Assembly: GCA_965220095.1 (NCBI GenBank)
Contig: OZ244805.1
Location: 2,294,001 to 2,358,000 of the forward strand
Direction: 5' to 3'
Source: Bin87 sp965220095
Lineage (GTDB): Bacteria; Chloroflexota; Dehalococcoidia; Lucifugimonadales; UBA3495
DNA length: 64,000 nucleotides
In this document: piece after piece, positions 25,792-34,074 of the stretch
Numbering within the stretch: the stretch's first letter is position 1
Layout: each line of letters opens with the position of its first letter
Program-made: the position numbers and the translations under genes
The notes under the pieces: generated by a model
The model's database searches: none
Told to the model about the DNA's origin: nothing
Seen by the model: the letters and a program-made list of their open reading frames with translations, nothing else

Positions 25792-26511
25792 ATGAGCGCA
25801 ATCACTACGGTGATTTTCGATATGTTCAACACGATTGCACAGGATGGCCCGCATCTTTGGGAGCGCACGTTTGACGACATAGTGCGCGACCAGCAACTGG
25901 ACACCACACCGGCGGCGCTTCGTCAGGCCTGGAACACCGGCGCCGACAATTTCCGCGACCGACGCATCGCACCTGGAGTGCCCTTCGTCTCCTACCTGGA
26001 GGGCTGGGCGGGCGCTTTCGATGGAGCCTTTCGCGATCTGGGTCTGCGCGGCGACGGGCGGGCGGCCTCCCAGAAATCCATCGACGACCTCGGTCAACGC
26101 GAACTGTGGGATGATTCCCTGGAAGCCCTCAACATAATCTGCCAAAACTGGCGAATGGGGATCGTTTCCAATGCCGACGACGCCTACCTGAACCCGGTGG
26201 TGGCCCGGATTGAAGCTCCGCTTGGGATTGAAGCTACGTTTGGGGCGGTAATTTCCTCTGAGGGCGAACAGTGTTACAAGCCTGACGCCCGCATGTTCCG
26301 CGCCGCTTGCCAACGATTGGGTGTCGCTCCCTCCGAATGTGTTTACGTTGGGGATCGTCAATTGGAAGATGTTATGGGCGCGCACGGTGTCGGCATGGCG
26401 GCCGTATGGATCAACCGTTCCGGATCCGCCATGGATCCCGCACTCCCTACGCCCGACGCAGAAATCCGCAATCTGCTAGAGCTGCCGCAGGCGCTGGAAC
26501 GGCTGGGCTAA
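25792..26511 (+). CDS. HAD-superfamily hydrolase
   Basis: A 239-residue haloacid-dehalogenase-like protein with a cap domain. Motif I VIFDMFNTI has the nucleophile Asp, but Phe stands at +2 where phosphatases have Asp, as in dehalogenase-type members. Motif II is GIVSNADD, motif III has Lys in CYKPDARMF, motif IV is VYVGDRQLEDVMGAHGVGM. It lies between hisF and hisIE (55- and 68-bp gaps), suggesting a link to histidine synthesis, but the missing second Asp argues against a simple histidinol-phosphatase role. ATG 25792 was chosen over GTG 25780. Confidence 0.82.
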   Translation: MSAITTVIFDMFNTIAQDGPHLWERTFDDIVRDQQLDTTPAALRQAWNTGADNFRDRRIAPGVPFVSYLEGWAGAFDGAFRDLGLRGDGRAASQKSIDDLGQRELWDDSLEALNIICQNWRMGIVSNADDAYLNPVVARIEAPLGIEATFGAVISSEGEQCYKPDARMFRAACQRLGVAPSECVYVGDRQLEDVMGAHGVGMAAVWINRSGSAMDPALPTPDAEIRNLLELPQALERLG

Positions 26512-26579
26512 CCCGCCACAGTTCAAACCAGGCCAGCATCGGCCCCAAGCCCGGCCAGCATCGGCCAAGGAGCGCTCTT

Positions 26580-27203
26580 ATGACTGACGTAAAGCTGGAT
26601 GACAAAGGGTTGGTGCCGGCCATCGCGCAGGACATCAACACCGGCCAGGTTTTGATGCTGGGATACATGAACCCCGGCTCGCTCAAGCGTACCGTCGAGG
26701 GCACGCAGGTATGGTTCTACAGCCGCAGCCAGGAAGATCTATGGCACAAGGGGGAGGTGTCCGGCAACTACCTGAACCTGCGGGAGTGGTACGTGGACTG
26801 CGACGCCGACACGATTCTGCTGAAGGTGGAACCTGACGGTCCGGCCTGCCACACCGGTGAGGTTTCCTGCTTCTACACCAAAATGGACGACTTGCCCACC
26901 GAATACGAAGCGTCGGACGGCGGGCCGCGCGTGCTCGATGAGCTTTTCGCCGTCATCAAGGACCGACAGCGGGCGATGCCGGAGGACAGTTACACGGCAA
27001 AGTTGCTGAGCGAGGGAACCAGCCGCGTCGCACAGAAAGTCATCGAAGAGGCGGGCGAGGCGGCCCTGGCGGCGGCGACCGGCGATACCGAGGGCCTGCC
27101 CGGCGAAATCGCCGACCTGCTGTATCACACGTTGACGCTGATGGCGTCGGCGGGAGTTTCGCCCAACACCGTTTGGGAAGAATTGCGGTCCCGGCGCGGC
27201 TAG
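26580..27203 (+). CDS. hisI: bifunctional phosphoribosyl-AMP cyclohydrolase / phosphoribosyl-ATP pyrophosphatase
   Basis: A 207-residue HisIE fusion for steps 2 and 3 of histidine synthesis. The HisI half (residues 1-110) has VLMLGYMNPGSLKRT, YSRSQEDLWHKGEVSGN and the metal-binding DCDADTILLKV ... GPACHTGEVSCF. The HisE half has SYTAKLLSEGTSRVAQKVIEEAGEAALAA and EIADLLYHTLTLM, the all-alpha pyrophosphatase motifs. AAGGAGCG precedes the ATG. Its stop codon TAG is part of the CTAG duplicated by the IS701-type insertion just downstream. Confidence 0.95.
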   Translation: MTDVKLDDKGLVPAIAQDINTGQVLMLGYMNPGSLKRTVEGTQVWFYSRSQEDLWHKGEVSGNYLNLREWYVDCDADTILLKVEPDGPACHTGEVSCFYTKMDDLPTEYEASDGGPRVLDELFAVIKDRQRAMPEDSYTAKLLSEGTSRVAQKVIEEAGEAALAAATGDTEGLPGEIADLLYHTLTLMASAGVSPNTVWEELRSRRG

Positions 27204-28623
27204 TACTACAGTCGCAGATTATCGGGTAAAATAGGCCATTATCCGGTGAGGGGGTGCGGCGGTGACGGGGCGTGAGGAGGAACTGGCGGAAGTGGCCCGC
27301 TGGGCCGAAGGGATTGAGCAGGTTCATTCCTGCATTGCCGGACGGTTCCGGCGCCCGGAGCCTCGCCGGCGGGTACTGGACTACTTGCGGGGACTGGTCA
27401 GTTCCGTAGAGCGCAAGAACGGGTGGCAGTTGGCGGAGCAGGCGGGCGACGCCACTCCCGACGGGGTGCAGCGCCTGTTGTACAACTATCGGTGGGATGC
27501 GGACCTGGTTCGTGATGACCTGAAATCCTACGTGGTGGAGCATCGGTCCGCCGCTGACGCGGTGCTGGTGGTGGACGAGACCGGATTCCTCAAGAAAGGG
27601 GAGCAGTCGGTGGGGGTGCAGCGGCAGTACAGCGGGACGGCGGGGCGGATCGAGAACTGTCAGATCGGGGTATTTCTGGCCTATGCCAGCGCCAGGGGCA
27701 GAACCCTGCTGGACCGGGAATTGTACCTGCCCCAGGTGTGGGCGGAAGACTGGGAGCGGCGGGGGGAGGCTGGGGCGCCGGAGAGTGTCGGCTTTCGGAC
27801 CAAGCCGCAACTGGCCCAGCTAATGCTGAAGCGGGCGCTGGAATCAGGAGTCCCCTTCGGCTGGGTTGCTGGAGATGAGGTCTATGGCAACGACCGCAAG
27901 CTGCGGCGGTGGCTGGAGCGAGCGGGAATTCCCCACGTGCTGGCCATCAGGAGCAACGAGCAGCTGTGGGTCTGGACGGACAAGGGCCGGTGTCAGGTGC
28001 GGGCTGACCGGCTGACGTCGCAGGTTGACGAGTTGGGTTGGACCAGCTGCAGTGCGGGCGATGGGGCCAAGGGGCCACGGGTCTACGATCGCCTTGAGCA
28101 GACGATTGGGCCGTCGTGGAAATACGGCCTCTTGGGGAGCCGGGCAAGGGCTACTGGCTGCTGGCCCGGCGCAGCATTGCCCAGCCCGGGGAGTTGGCTT
28201 ACTTCGTATGCTTCGGCCCGGCGGGAACGGCCTTGGAGGAACTGGTGAGGGTGGCTGGGACCCGGTGGGCCATCGAGGAGTGTTTCGAGGAGGCCAAGGG
28301 GCAGGTGGGACTGGACCAGTATGAGGTGCGGAGGTGGGACGGCTGGTACCGGCACATCACCTTGGCGATGCTGGCGCAGGCGTATCTGTCAGTAATCAAG
28401 CATCAAGCGATGGAACCAGGAGCAAAGGGGGCTGCTACGGTCCCGATGAAGCGCTGATTCCCATAACGGCCCCGGAGGCGCGCCGGCTGCTCACCCGACT
28501 GGTATGGACGGAAAATCAACTGCCTGATTTCATCCTGTCCTGGTCGTGGTGGAGACGGCGCCACCAAGCCAGAGCCCGCCAATGCCATTACAAACGCCGC
28601 CTGTCAAATCTGCGACTGTAGTA
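27204..28623 (+). mobile_element. IS701-type insertion sequence (1420 bp), CTAG target duplication
   Basis: The ends TACTACAGTCGCAGATT and AATCTGCGACTGTAGTA are perfect inverted repeats, flanked by CTAG at 27200-27203 and 28624-28627, the 4-bp YTAR-type target known for IS701. The CTAG copies supply the stop codon of hisIE on the left and of the convergent peptidase gene on the right. Confidence 0.92.
27262..28621 (+). pseudogene. IS701-family transposase, two frameshifts
   Basis: The main frame (GTG at 27262) gives the family N-terminus RPEPRRRVLDYLRGLVSSVERKNGW, the first Asp in VLVVDETGFLKKG and the second in WVAGDEVYGNDRKLR. Near 28100 the frame changes to GKGYWLLARRSIAQPGELAYF ... GTRWAIEECFEEAKGQVGLDQYEVRRW (Glu helix), and near 28425 again to ALIPITAPEARRLLTRLVW. 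All three catalytic residues are therefore present but in two frames, so the copy is inactive unless the shifts are sequence errors. Confidence 0.85.
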
Positions 28624-29367
28624 CTAGGCAGCGGGGCCGTCGACGGTCAGCGATGGCACGGTTTGCCCGGAGGCATACTGCGTCCAGCCGCCCGACCGGT
28701 ATACGGTAACGTTGCCGGCGCCCATCACGGTGGCTTGGCCGGGGTCGAGCAGCAACCCGGTGGCGCCGTCGATGCCTAGGACGCACAACCCGGATTCGCC
28801 GCCACTCGCCAGCTGTTCCGATACCGTCGCCGGGTTGCTGCGTTCGTGGTGAGGTCGGACCAGAATGCCCGGAGCAATGCCGAGGGCGGCGGAACCTTGC
28901 CCAGACGAGGGCCGGCGCATCTCCTGACCCAGCACCATCGCGCCCGCACTCGACCCGGCCCAGATTGTCCCGCTCCGGTTGGCCGCCGTCAGCGCCTGCA
29001 GCAGGGGAGAGTCGGCCAGCACAGTCAGCAGGTGTTCGGGGCTGCCGCCGGTGAAATATACGATGTCGGCGTCCGCAACCTGGTCGACAATATCCGGGTT
29101 TTCGGCATCGGGACGGCTGGTAACATCCATAGTGAATGCGTCGGCGCCCAGATTGCCGAAATGTCGGCGGCCATTATCGGCGGCGCGCTGCGGGTTCTCG
29201 AATGCCGCCGCTGTTGGTATGATGGCAATGCGCGGTTTCGCTTTGCCGGTAAGGGCCAGCAAGCTGCGATCCATTTCGACGCAGGTGGAGCGAAATTCGT
29301 CGCCCCCCACCAGCAGAACCCGACGTGGCAAACTGGATTGTTGTCGCTCGCTGGTCAAACTGGGCAC
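28624..29367 (-). CDS. cyanophycinase-like (S51-type) peptidase / type 1 GATase-like protein
   Basis: A 247-residue protein of the peptidase S51/cyanophycinase fold: RVLLVGGDEFRS, IAIIPTAAAFENP, IVYFTGGSPEHLL, and the nucleophile elbow WAGSSAGAMVLGQ with the catalytic Ser; GIAPGILVRPHHE probably contributes the His. It may cleave Asp-containing dipeptides or cyanophycin-like polymers. The ORF extends to 29469 but this overlaps the divergent VOC gene; GTG 29367 with GGAG upstream is the better start, leaving 28 bp between the divergent genes. The last codon TAG sits in the duplicated CTAG of the IS701 element. Confidence 0.8.
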   Translation of the reverse strand: MPSLTSERQQSSLPRRVLLVGGDEFRSTCVEMDRSLLALTGKAKPRIAIIPTAAAFENPQRAADNGRRHFGNLGADAFTMDVTSRPDAENPDIVDQVADADIVYFTGGSPEHLLTVLADSPLLQALTAANRSGTIWAGSSAGAMVLGQEMRRPSSGQGSAALGIAPGILVRPHHERSNPATVSEQLASGGESGLCVLGIDGATGLLLDPGQATVMGAGNVTVYRSGGWTQYASGQTVPSLTVDGPAA

Positions 29368-29395
29368 CGCCGACTCACTCCAAGCTGGAGGAAAG

Positions 29396-29797
29396 ATGTT
29401 CGAATTTATACACCATGTCCGTATCCTAGTCCACGACGCGGACGAGATGGCCAGGTACATCGAGGACAAATTCGGTATGACCCCGGAAAAAGTGCAGGTT
29501 TACGAAGCGCGCGGGATGAAAAACGCCATCTACAAGGTGGGGCAGACCAACGTGGAATTCACCGAACCGCTGGACATGGACTCGGCGATGGGCCAGTACC
29601 TGAAAACCTTTGGCCCCGGACCGTATCACATGGCCTTTGGGGTGACGGACGTTGAGGGCAAAGCCGCTGACCTCGCCTCCAGGGGCACCGGACTGCGCGG
29701 TGAAAACGGTCTGTCCCGCAGCGCGGAAGGCTATATGACCGCCAATATAGATGCCGCCAGCGCCCTGGGATTCCCGTTCCAGCTGGCCGAAGGTTAG
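29396..29797 (+). CDS. VOC-family (glyoxalase-fold) protein 1
   Basis: A 133-residue vicinal-oxygen-chelate protein with two beta-alpha-beta-beta-beta modules: FIHHVRILVHDADEMARYIEDKFG, VEFTEPLDMDSAMGQYL, then GPGPYHMAFGVTDVEGKAADL. His and Glu positions match methylmalonyl-CoA epimerase or lactoylglutathione-lyase-like metal ligands. The substrate is unknown. GGAGGAAAG precedes the ATG. Confidence 0.85.
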   Translation: MFEFIHHVRILVHDADEMARYIEDKFGMTPEKVQVYEARGMKNAIYKVGQTNVEFTEPLDMDSAMGQYLKTFGPGPYHMAFGVTDVEGKAADLASRGTGLRGENGLSRSAEGYMTANIDAASALGFPFQLAEG

Positions 29798-29853
29798 CCG
29801 CCGGCGCTGGGTACTCCACACGTTATCAGACGCAGCACAACAGGGAGGTTGCC

Positions 29854-30255
29854 ATGTTCAACTCTGTTCATCACATCCACTACGTAGTGCACGACCGTGA
29901 TGCGATGGTCGATTACATCCGCCAAAATTTCGGTATGGAGCCCGACGACCTGAACGTCATTGAGGAACGCGGCATGAAAGATGCACTGTACCGGGCCGGG
30001 GAAACCCTCATCGAGATAACCGAGCCGCTGGACCCGGAATCGGGCATCGCCAAACATCTGGCCGACCACGGCCCCGGCGTGTATCACGTCGCCTTTGGGG
30101 TGGATAACGTGCGGCAAGTCTCGGCTGACCTGGCTGCCAAGGGCAACCGGATGCGCGGTGAGGGTGGCGTTACGCAAAGCCCGCGCGGTTACACGACCGC
30201 CAATATCGACCCGGAAAGCAGCCTTGGATTGTGGTTCCAACTTGCCGAGGGATAA
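29854..30255 (+). CDS. VOC-family (glyoxalase-fold) protein 2
   Basis: A 133-residue paralogue of the preceding gene with the same landmarks: SVHHIHYVVHDRDAMVDYI, LIEITEPLDPESGIAKHL, GPGVYHVAFGVDNVRQVSADL and the shared ending L-x-F-Q-L-A-E-G. Equal length and 56-bp spacing point to tandem duplication followed by divergence in the substrate pocket. It has GGGAGG upstream of the ATG. Confidence 0.85.
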   Translation: MFNSVHHIHYVVHDRDAMVDYIRQNFGMEPDDLNVIEERGMKDALYRAGETLIEITEPLDPESGIAKHLADHGPGVYHVAFGVDNVRQVSADLAAKGNRMRGEGGVTQSPRGYTTANIDPESSLGLWFQLAEG

Positions 30256-30277
30256 ACGGGTCGCCCGCTGGGCGATA

Positions 30278-30286
30278 TGCTAGGAT
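30278..30286 (+). promoter_or_regulatory. possible extended -10 before argS
   Basis: TGCTAGGAT (TGn plus a -10 with two mismatches) lies 46 bp before the argS ATG. Weak, but similar to the TGn-type boxes before copA, hisF and pgi. Confidence 0.3.
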
Positions 30287-30331
30287 GCGACCCTGATTCG
30301 CACGCAAGTCATACTGACCGGAATTTATCGA

Positions 30332-32011
30332 ATGCTAGTCAAAGACACCATCGTAAAGGCCGTGGCAGATGCGCTGGAACGCGCCCATCGGGACGGCGTG
30401 CTGAATGTCGACACCGTCCCGTTGATTGAAGTTGAGCGCCCCAACAATCCTGACCACGGCGATTTCGCGACCAACCTGCCGCTACGCTTGGCGCGGGCCG
30501 CCCGCGCCAATCCGTTGCAGTTGGCCGAGGCTATCGCCGTGCGGGTGGAAACCGGGCCGGAGATTGCCAGCGTGGCGTCGGCGCCGCCCGGGTTCATCAA
30601 TTTCAGGCTCAGCGATCGCTGGTTGCAGGAGCAGGTTGAGGCGGTGCGAAGCGCTGGAGACGCGTTCGGCGCGGCACAGATTGGCCAGGGCCGCAAGGTG
30701 ATGGTCGAGTTTGTCAGCGTCAACCCGACTGGGCCGGTGCATGTGGGGCACACCCGCGGCGCCGTGCTGGGCAGCGCGTTGGCGAACGCGCTGGCAGCGG
30801 CGGGATACGACGTTACCCGCGAATATTACGTCAACGATGCCGGCTCGCAGATGGAGGCATTTTACCGGTCGGTGTGGGTTCGGTATCAACAGGCCCTGGG
30901 TCGGCAAGCCGAGTTGCCGGACAATGGCTATCAGGGCGACTACATCGCCGACATCGCGGCCGACATAATTCAGTCCGAGGGAGATCGCTACCTGGAAATG
31001 AACGACGCGGCCGCGATTCGCAGCATAGGCGACCTGGCCCGGGAGCAGATGATATCCGTAATCAGCGAGGACCTGAGCGCTATCGGTGTCGACTTTGACA
31101 ACTGGTTCAGCGAACGCCAGCTGTTTCAGGACAAGGACTACGACCGGGCGATGGACCGGCTGCGCGAGGGCGGCCACCTGGCCCAGCGCAGCGGGGCGCT
31201 CTGGTTTAACTCAACCGCGCTGGGCGATGATCGGGATAACGTGGTGGTGCGCTCATCCGGCGAACCTACTTATTTTGCGTCCGATATTGCGTACCATTTC
31301 AACAAATTCGATTGCCGTGGGTTCGAGCGGGTGATCGACATTTGGGGCGCAGACCACCAGGGTCATGTGCCACGGATGAAGGCAGCGGTTACCGCTCTGG
31401 GCGTGGAGCCGGAAAACCTGACCGTGCTCATCTCCCAGATGGTTACGCTGAAGCGCGGCGACGAGACCGTGCGCGCGTCGAAACGCACCGGGGATTTCAT
31501 TACGCTGCGGGAGCTGGTGGACGAAGTGGGCGTGGATGCCTGTCGTTATTTCTTCCTGGCCAGGTCGCCCTCCACCCAGATGGAATTCGACATGGAACTG
31601 GCGACCCGGGAGTCGTCGGAGAACCCGGTTTACTACGTGCAGTACGCTCACGCCCGCAACGCCAGCATCCTGAAGCTGGCCGCCGAGCGCAACATCGACT
31701 ACAGCAACGGTGATGTAACCCTGCTGGACAGTCCTTATGAATTGAGCCTGATACGCACCATGCTGCGGCTGCCGGAGCTGATCGTGCAGGTGGCGGAGAA
31801 CCTGGAGCCGCACCACCTGCCCCACTACGCGATGGAGCTGGCCACTGCGTTCCACCATTTTTACGAAAACTGCCGGGTGGTGTCGGCGGACGCTGCCGAC
31901 AATGACATCACGCTGGCGCGCCTGAAGCTGGTGTCGGCGGCGCAGGTGGCCTTCCGCCGCACGCTGACGCTGATGGGTATGTCGGCGCCGGACCGCATGG
32001 AACGCATCTGA
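30332..32011 (+). CDS. argS: arginine--tRNA ligase
   Basis: A 559-residue class I synthetase charging tRNA-Arg. The N-terminal Add-1 domain (residues 1-110) is followed by NPTGPVHVGHTRGAVLG (HIGH-type motif), YYVNDAGSQMEAF, DRVIDIWGADHQGHVPRM-like segment, and MVTLKRGDETVRASKRTGDFITL in place of KMSKS. The anticodon-binding domain (DALR) closes the protein. Length is typical. Confidence 0.96.
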   Translation: MLVKDTIVKAVADALERAHRDGVLNVDTVPLIEVERPNNPDHGDFATNLPLRLARAARANPLQLAEAIAVRVETGPEIASVASAPPGFINFRLSDRWLQEQVEAVRSAGDAFGAAQIGQGRKVMVEFVSVNPTGPVHVGHTRGAVLGSALANALAAAGYDVTREYYVNDAGSQMEAFYRSVWVRYQQALGRQAELPDNGYQGDYIADIAADIIQSEGDRYLEMNDAAAIRSIGDLAREQMISVISEDLSAIGVDFDNWFSERQLFQDKDYDRAMDRLREGGHLAQRSGALWFNSTALGDDRDNVVVRSSGEPTYFASDIAYHFNKFDCRGFERVIDIWGADHQGHVPRMKAAVTALGVEPENLTVLISQMVTLKRGDETVRASKRTGDFITLRELVDEVGVDACRYFFLARSPSTQMEFDMELATRESSENPVYYVQYAHARNASILKLAAERNIDYSNGDVTLLDSPYELSLIRTMLRLPELIVQVAENLEPHHLPHYAMELATAFHHFYENCRVVSADAADNDITLARLKLVSAAQVAFRRTLTLMGMSAPDRMERI

Positions 32012-32087
32012 CCGATTCGCGGACATACCTCGACCGTCCCGCCCGGGAACTGCCCCGACGATTCCTGCGGGGACCAACTCGACGGGA

Positions 32088-32116
32088 TTGTGTAGGACAG
32101 TTCGAGGGTGTATAGT
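32088..32116 (+). promoter_or_regulatory. promoter of the ABC exporter operon
   Basis: TTGTGT (32088-32093) and TATAGT (32111-32116) are 17 bp apart. The predicted leader is about 145 nt and contains a 7-bp hairpin CGAGCCC / GGGCTCG at 32146-32166, a possible attenuation site. Confidence 0.45.
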
Positions 32117-32265
32117 GCGATACCTATGCTCAATCGTTATTTGACAGCGAGCCCATTCGTAGGGCTCGACACCTGCACCCGTGATTCTCGTAAACCGGAA
32201 TTTGACCTAGCCTGTATTTTGCTGAGCGCCGCCGGCGATTCTTCCGTGGTAGGAATCGAATAGCC

Positions 32266-34074
32266 ATGGACGTGCTTTGGCGCATAATCAGGATGGCGGC
32301 GCGTTATCCGTCGCGGCTGGGTCTCGCTTATTTCACTGCGATAGCGGCGATTGGATTCTCGTTGGCTCTACCTTGGCTGTTTGGCGACGCCATTGACCTT
32401 ATGGTGGGTCGGGACGGGGACCGGTTCGCGGTTCGTGAATTTGTTCTCAGCGAATTACTGCTGTTCGGCGTCGGAATCCTGCTGGTGAGTCTGGGCCGGG
32501 GGTTCTGCGACTTCGGACGCACGTATACCACTGAATCACTCTCACAGAAGGTTTCGTTTGACTGTCGAAACCTCCTCTACGACAAGCTGCAAAACGTCAG
32601 CTTTGCCTTCCACGACAAAGAGCACACTGGCGACCTGATGTCCCGCGCCACCGCCGATGTGGAAGCGATGCGCCGGTTCGTCAACCTGGGAATGATTCGG
32701 TCGCTGGATGTGGTCGTTCGCATCGTTGCTATCCCGCTTATTCTTTTCTTCGTCAACTGGCAGCTGGCGCTGGTGAGCATGATTTTTGTGCCCGCTCTGG
32801 TGCTGCGATCCAGCTTCGTGATGCGGGCATTGCGCCGCAAGTGGTTGCACGTCCAGGTGGTAATGGGCGAGTCGGTTACGGTTTTGCAGGAAAACCTGGC
32901 CGGAATGCACGTGGTAAAAGCATTTGCATCGGAAGACTACGAACGGGCCAAATACAATCGCAAAGCCGAAGAATTGCGCGTCGAATATTACGATGCCGAG
33001 CGGATGCAGGGCACCAACAGCGCGTGGATGACCCTGTACTTCACCTTCGCGCTGGGACTGATTCTGTGGTTAGGCGGTTGGCTCGTTGTCGAAAATCGAC
33101 TCAACCCTGGCGAACTGGCCATGTTCTTCCTTTATCTGAATCAGCTGACGTTCCCCATCAGGGCCTCGGCTCAGATTATCAACACGTTCTCAAGGGCCAT
33201 CTCGTCTGGGCAGCGTTTGTTCGACATCCTGGACACCCGATCGCCGGTGGAAGAGCGGCCCAACGCCGTACCCATGGACAGGCCAGCCGGGCACGTGCGC
33301 TTCGAAGAAGTGGGTTTCGGGTATGCAGACCGTTCTCCGGCGCTGAAGCATGTTGAGCTGGATGCCAAGCCGGGACAGGTAACCGCCATCCTGGGCGCGC
33401 CCGGCAGCGGGAAAACCACCATCGTCAATCTGCTTCCCCGTTTTTACGATGTCACTGACGGTAAAATTACCATCGACGGAGAAGATATCCGCGATTACAC
33501 GTTGCAGTCGCTGCGGCATAACGTCGGCATCGTGCATCAGGACGTGTACCTGTTCAGCGCTTCCATCCGGGACAACATAGCCTACGGCGTCAGCAGCGCC
33601 ACCTCCGAAGACGTGGAACGGGCAGCCAAGGTTGCGCAATTGCACGACCAGATCATGGCGCTGCCAGGCGGTTACGATACCTGGGTTGGTGAACGTGGGG
33701 CGACTCTGTCCGGCGGCCAGCGACAGCGCCTTTCCATCGCCAGAACCATTCTGATTGATCCTCCGGTGCTGATCCTTGACGACTCCACATCCAGTGTTGA
33801 TGTGGAAACCGAACGGCAGATTCACCGGGCCATGGTTGAGGTGATGAAAGGGCGGACCACATTCGTTATTGCTCACCGGTTGAGCACGGTGCGGGATGCC
33901 GACCAGATTCTGGTACTGGATAAGGGCGTGATTGCCGAGTGGGGCACCCACAGCGAGTTGATAAATCAGGGCGGCATGTACCAGAGCATCTACGAACTGC
34001 AACTGCGGCCCCAGGAAGAAGTCTTGCTGGAGGCGGCTTTGCCAGCCATGGTTGACGGGGGTGCGCCAGCATGA
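32266..34074 (+). CDS. ABC exporter half-transporter, degenerate catalytic site
   Basis: A 602-residue type IV ABC exporter subunit: six membrane helices (residues 1-320), then the ATPase with Walker A LGAPGSGKTTIVN, Q-loop VHQDVYLFS, signature LSGGQRQRLSIARTI, and Walker B VLILDDSTSSVD, H-loop VIAHRLSTVRDAD. Walker B ends in Asp where the catalytic Glu normally stands, so the site is probably weak. The partner gene overlaps by ATGA, so a heterodimer is expected. Substrate (lipid, peptide, drug) unknown. Confidence 0.9.
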   Translation: MDVLWRIIRMAARYPSRLGLAYFTAIAAIGFSLALPWLFGDAIDLMVGRDGDRFAVREFVLSELLLFGVGILLVSLGRGFCDFGRTYTTESLSQKVSFDCRNLLYDKLQNVSFAFHDKEHTGDLMSRATADVEAMRRFVNLGMIRSLDVVVRIVAIPLILFFVNWQLALVSMIFVPALVLRSSFVMRALRRKWLHVQVVMGESVTVLQENLAGMHVVKAFASEDYERAKYNRKAEELRVEYYDAERMQGTNSAWMTLYFTFALGLILWLGGWLVVENRLNPGELAMFFLYLNQLTFPIRASAQIINTFSRAISSGQRLFDILDTRSPVEERPNAVPMDRPAGHVRFEEVGFGYADRSPALKHVELDAKPGQVTAILGAPGSGKTTIVNLLPRFYDVTDGKITIDGEDIRDYTLQSLRHNVGIVHQDVYLFSASIRDNIAYGVSSATSEDVERAAKVAQLHDQIMALPGGYDTWVGERGATLSGGQRQRLSIARTILIDPPVLILDDSTSSVDVETERQIHRAMVEVMKGRTTFVIAHRLSTVRDADQILVLDKGVIAEWGTHSELINQGGMYQSIYELQLRPQEEVLLEAALPAMVDGGAPA

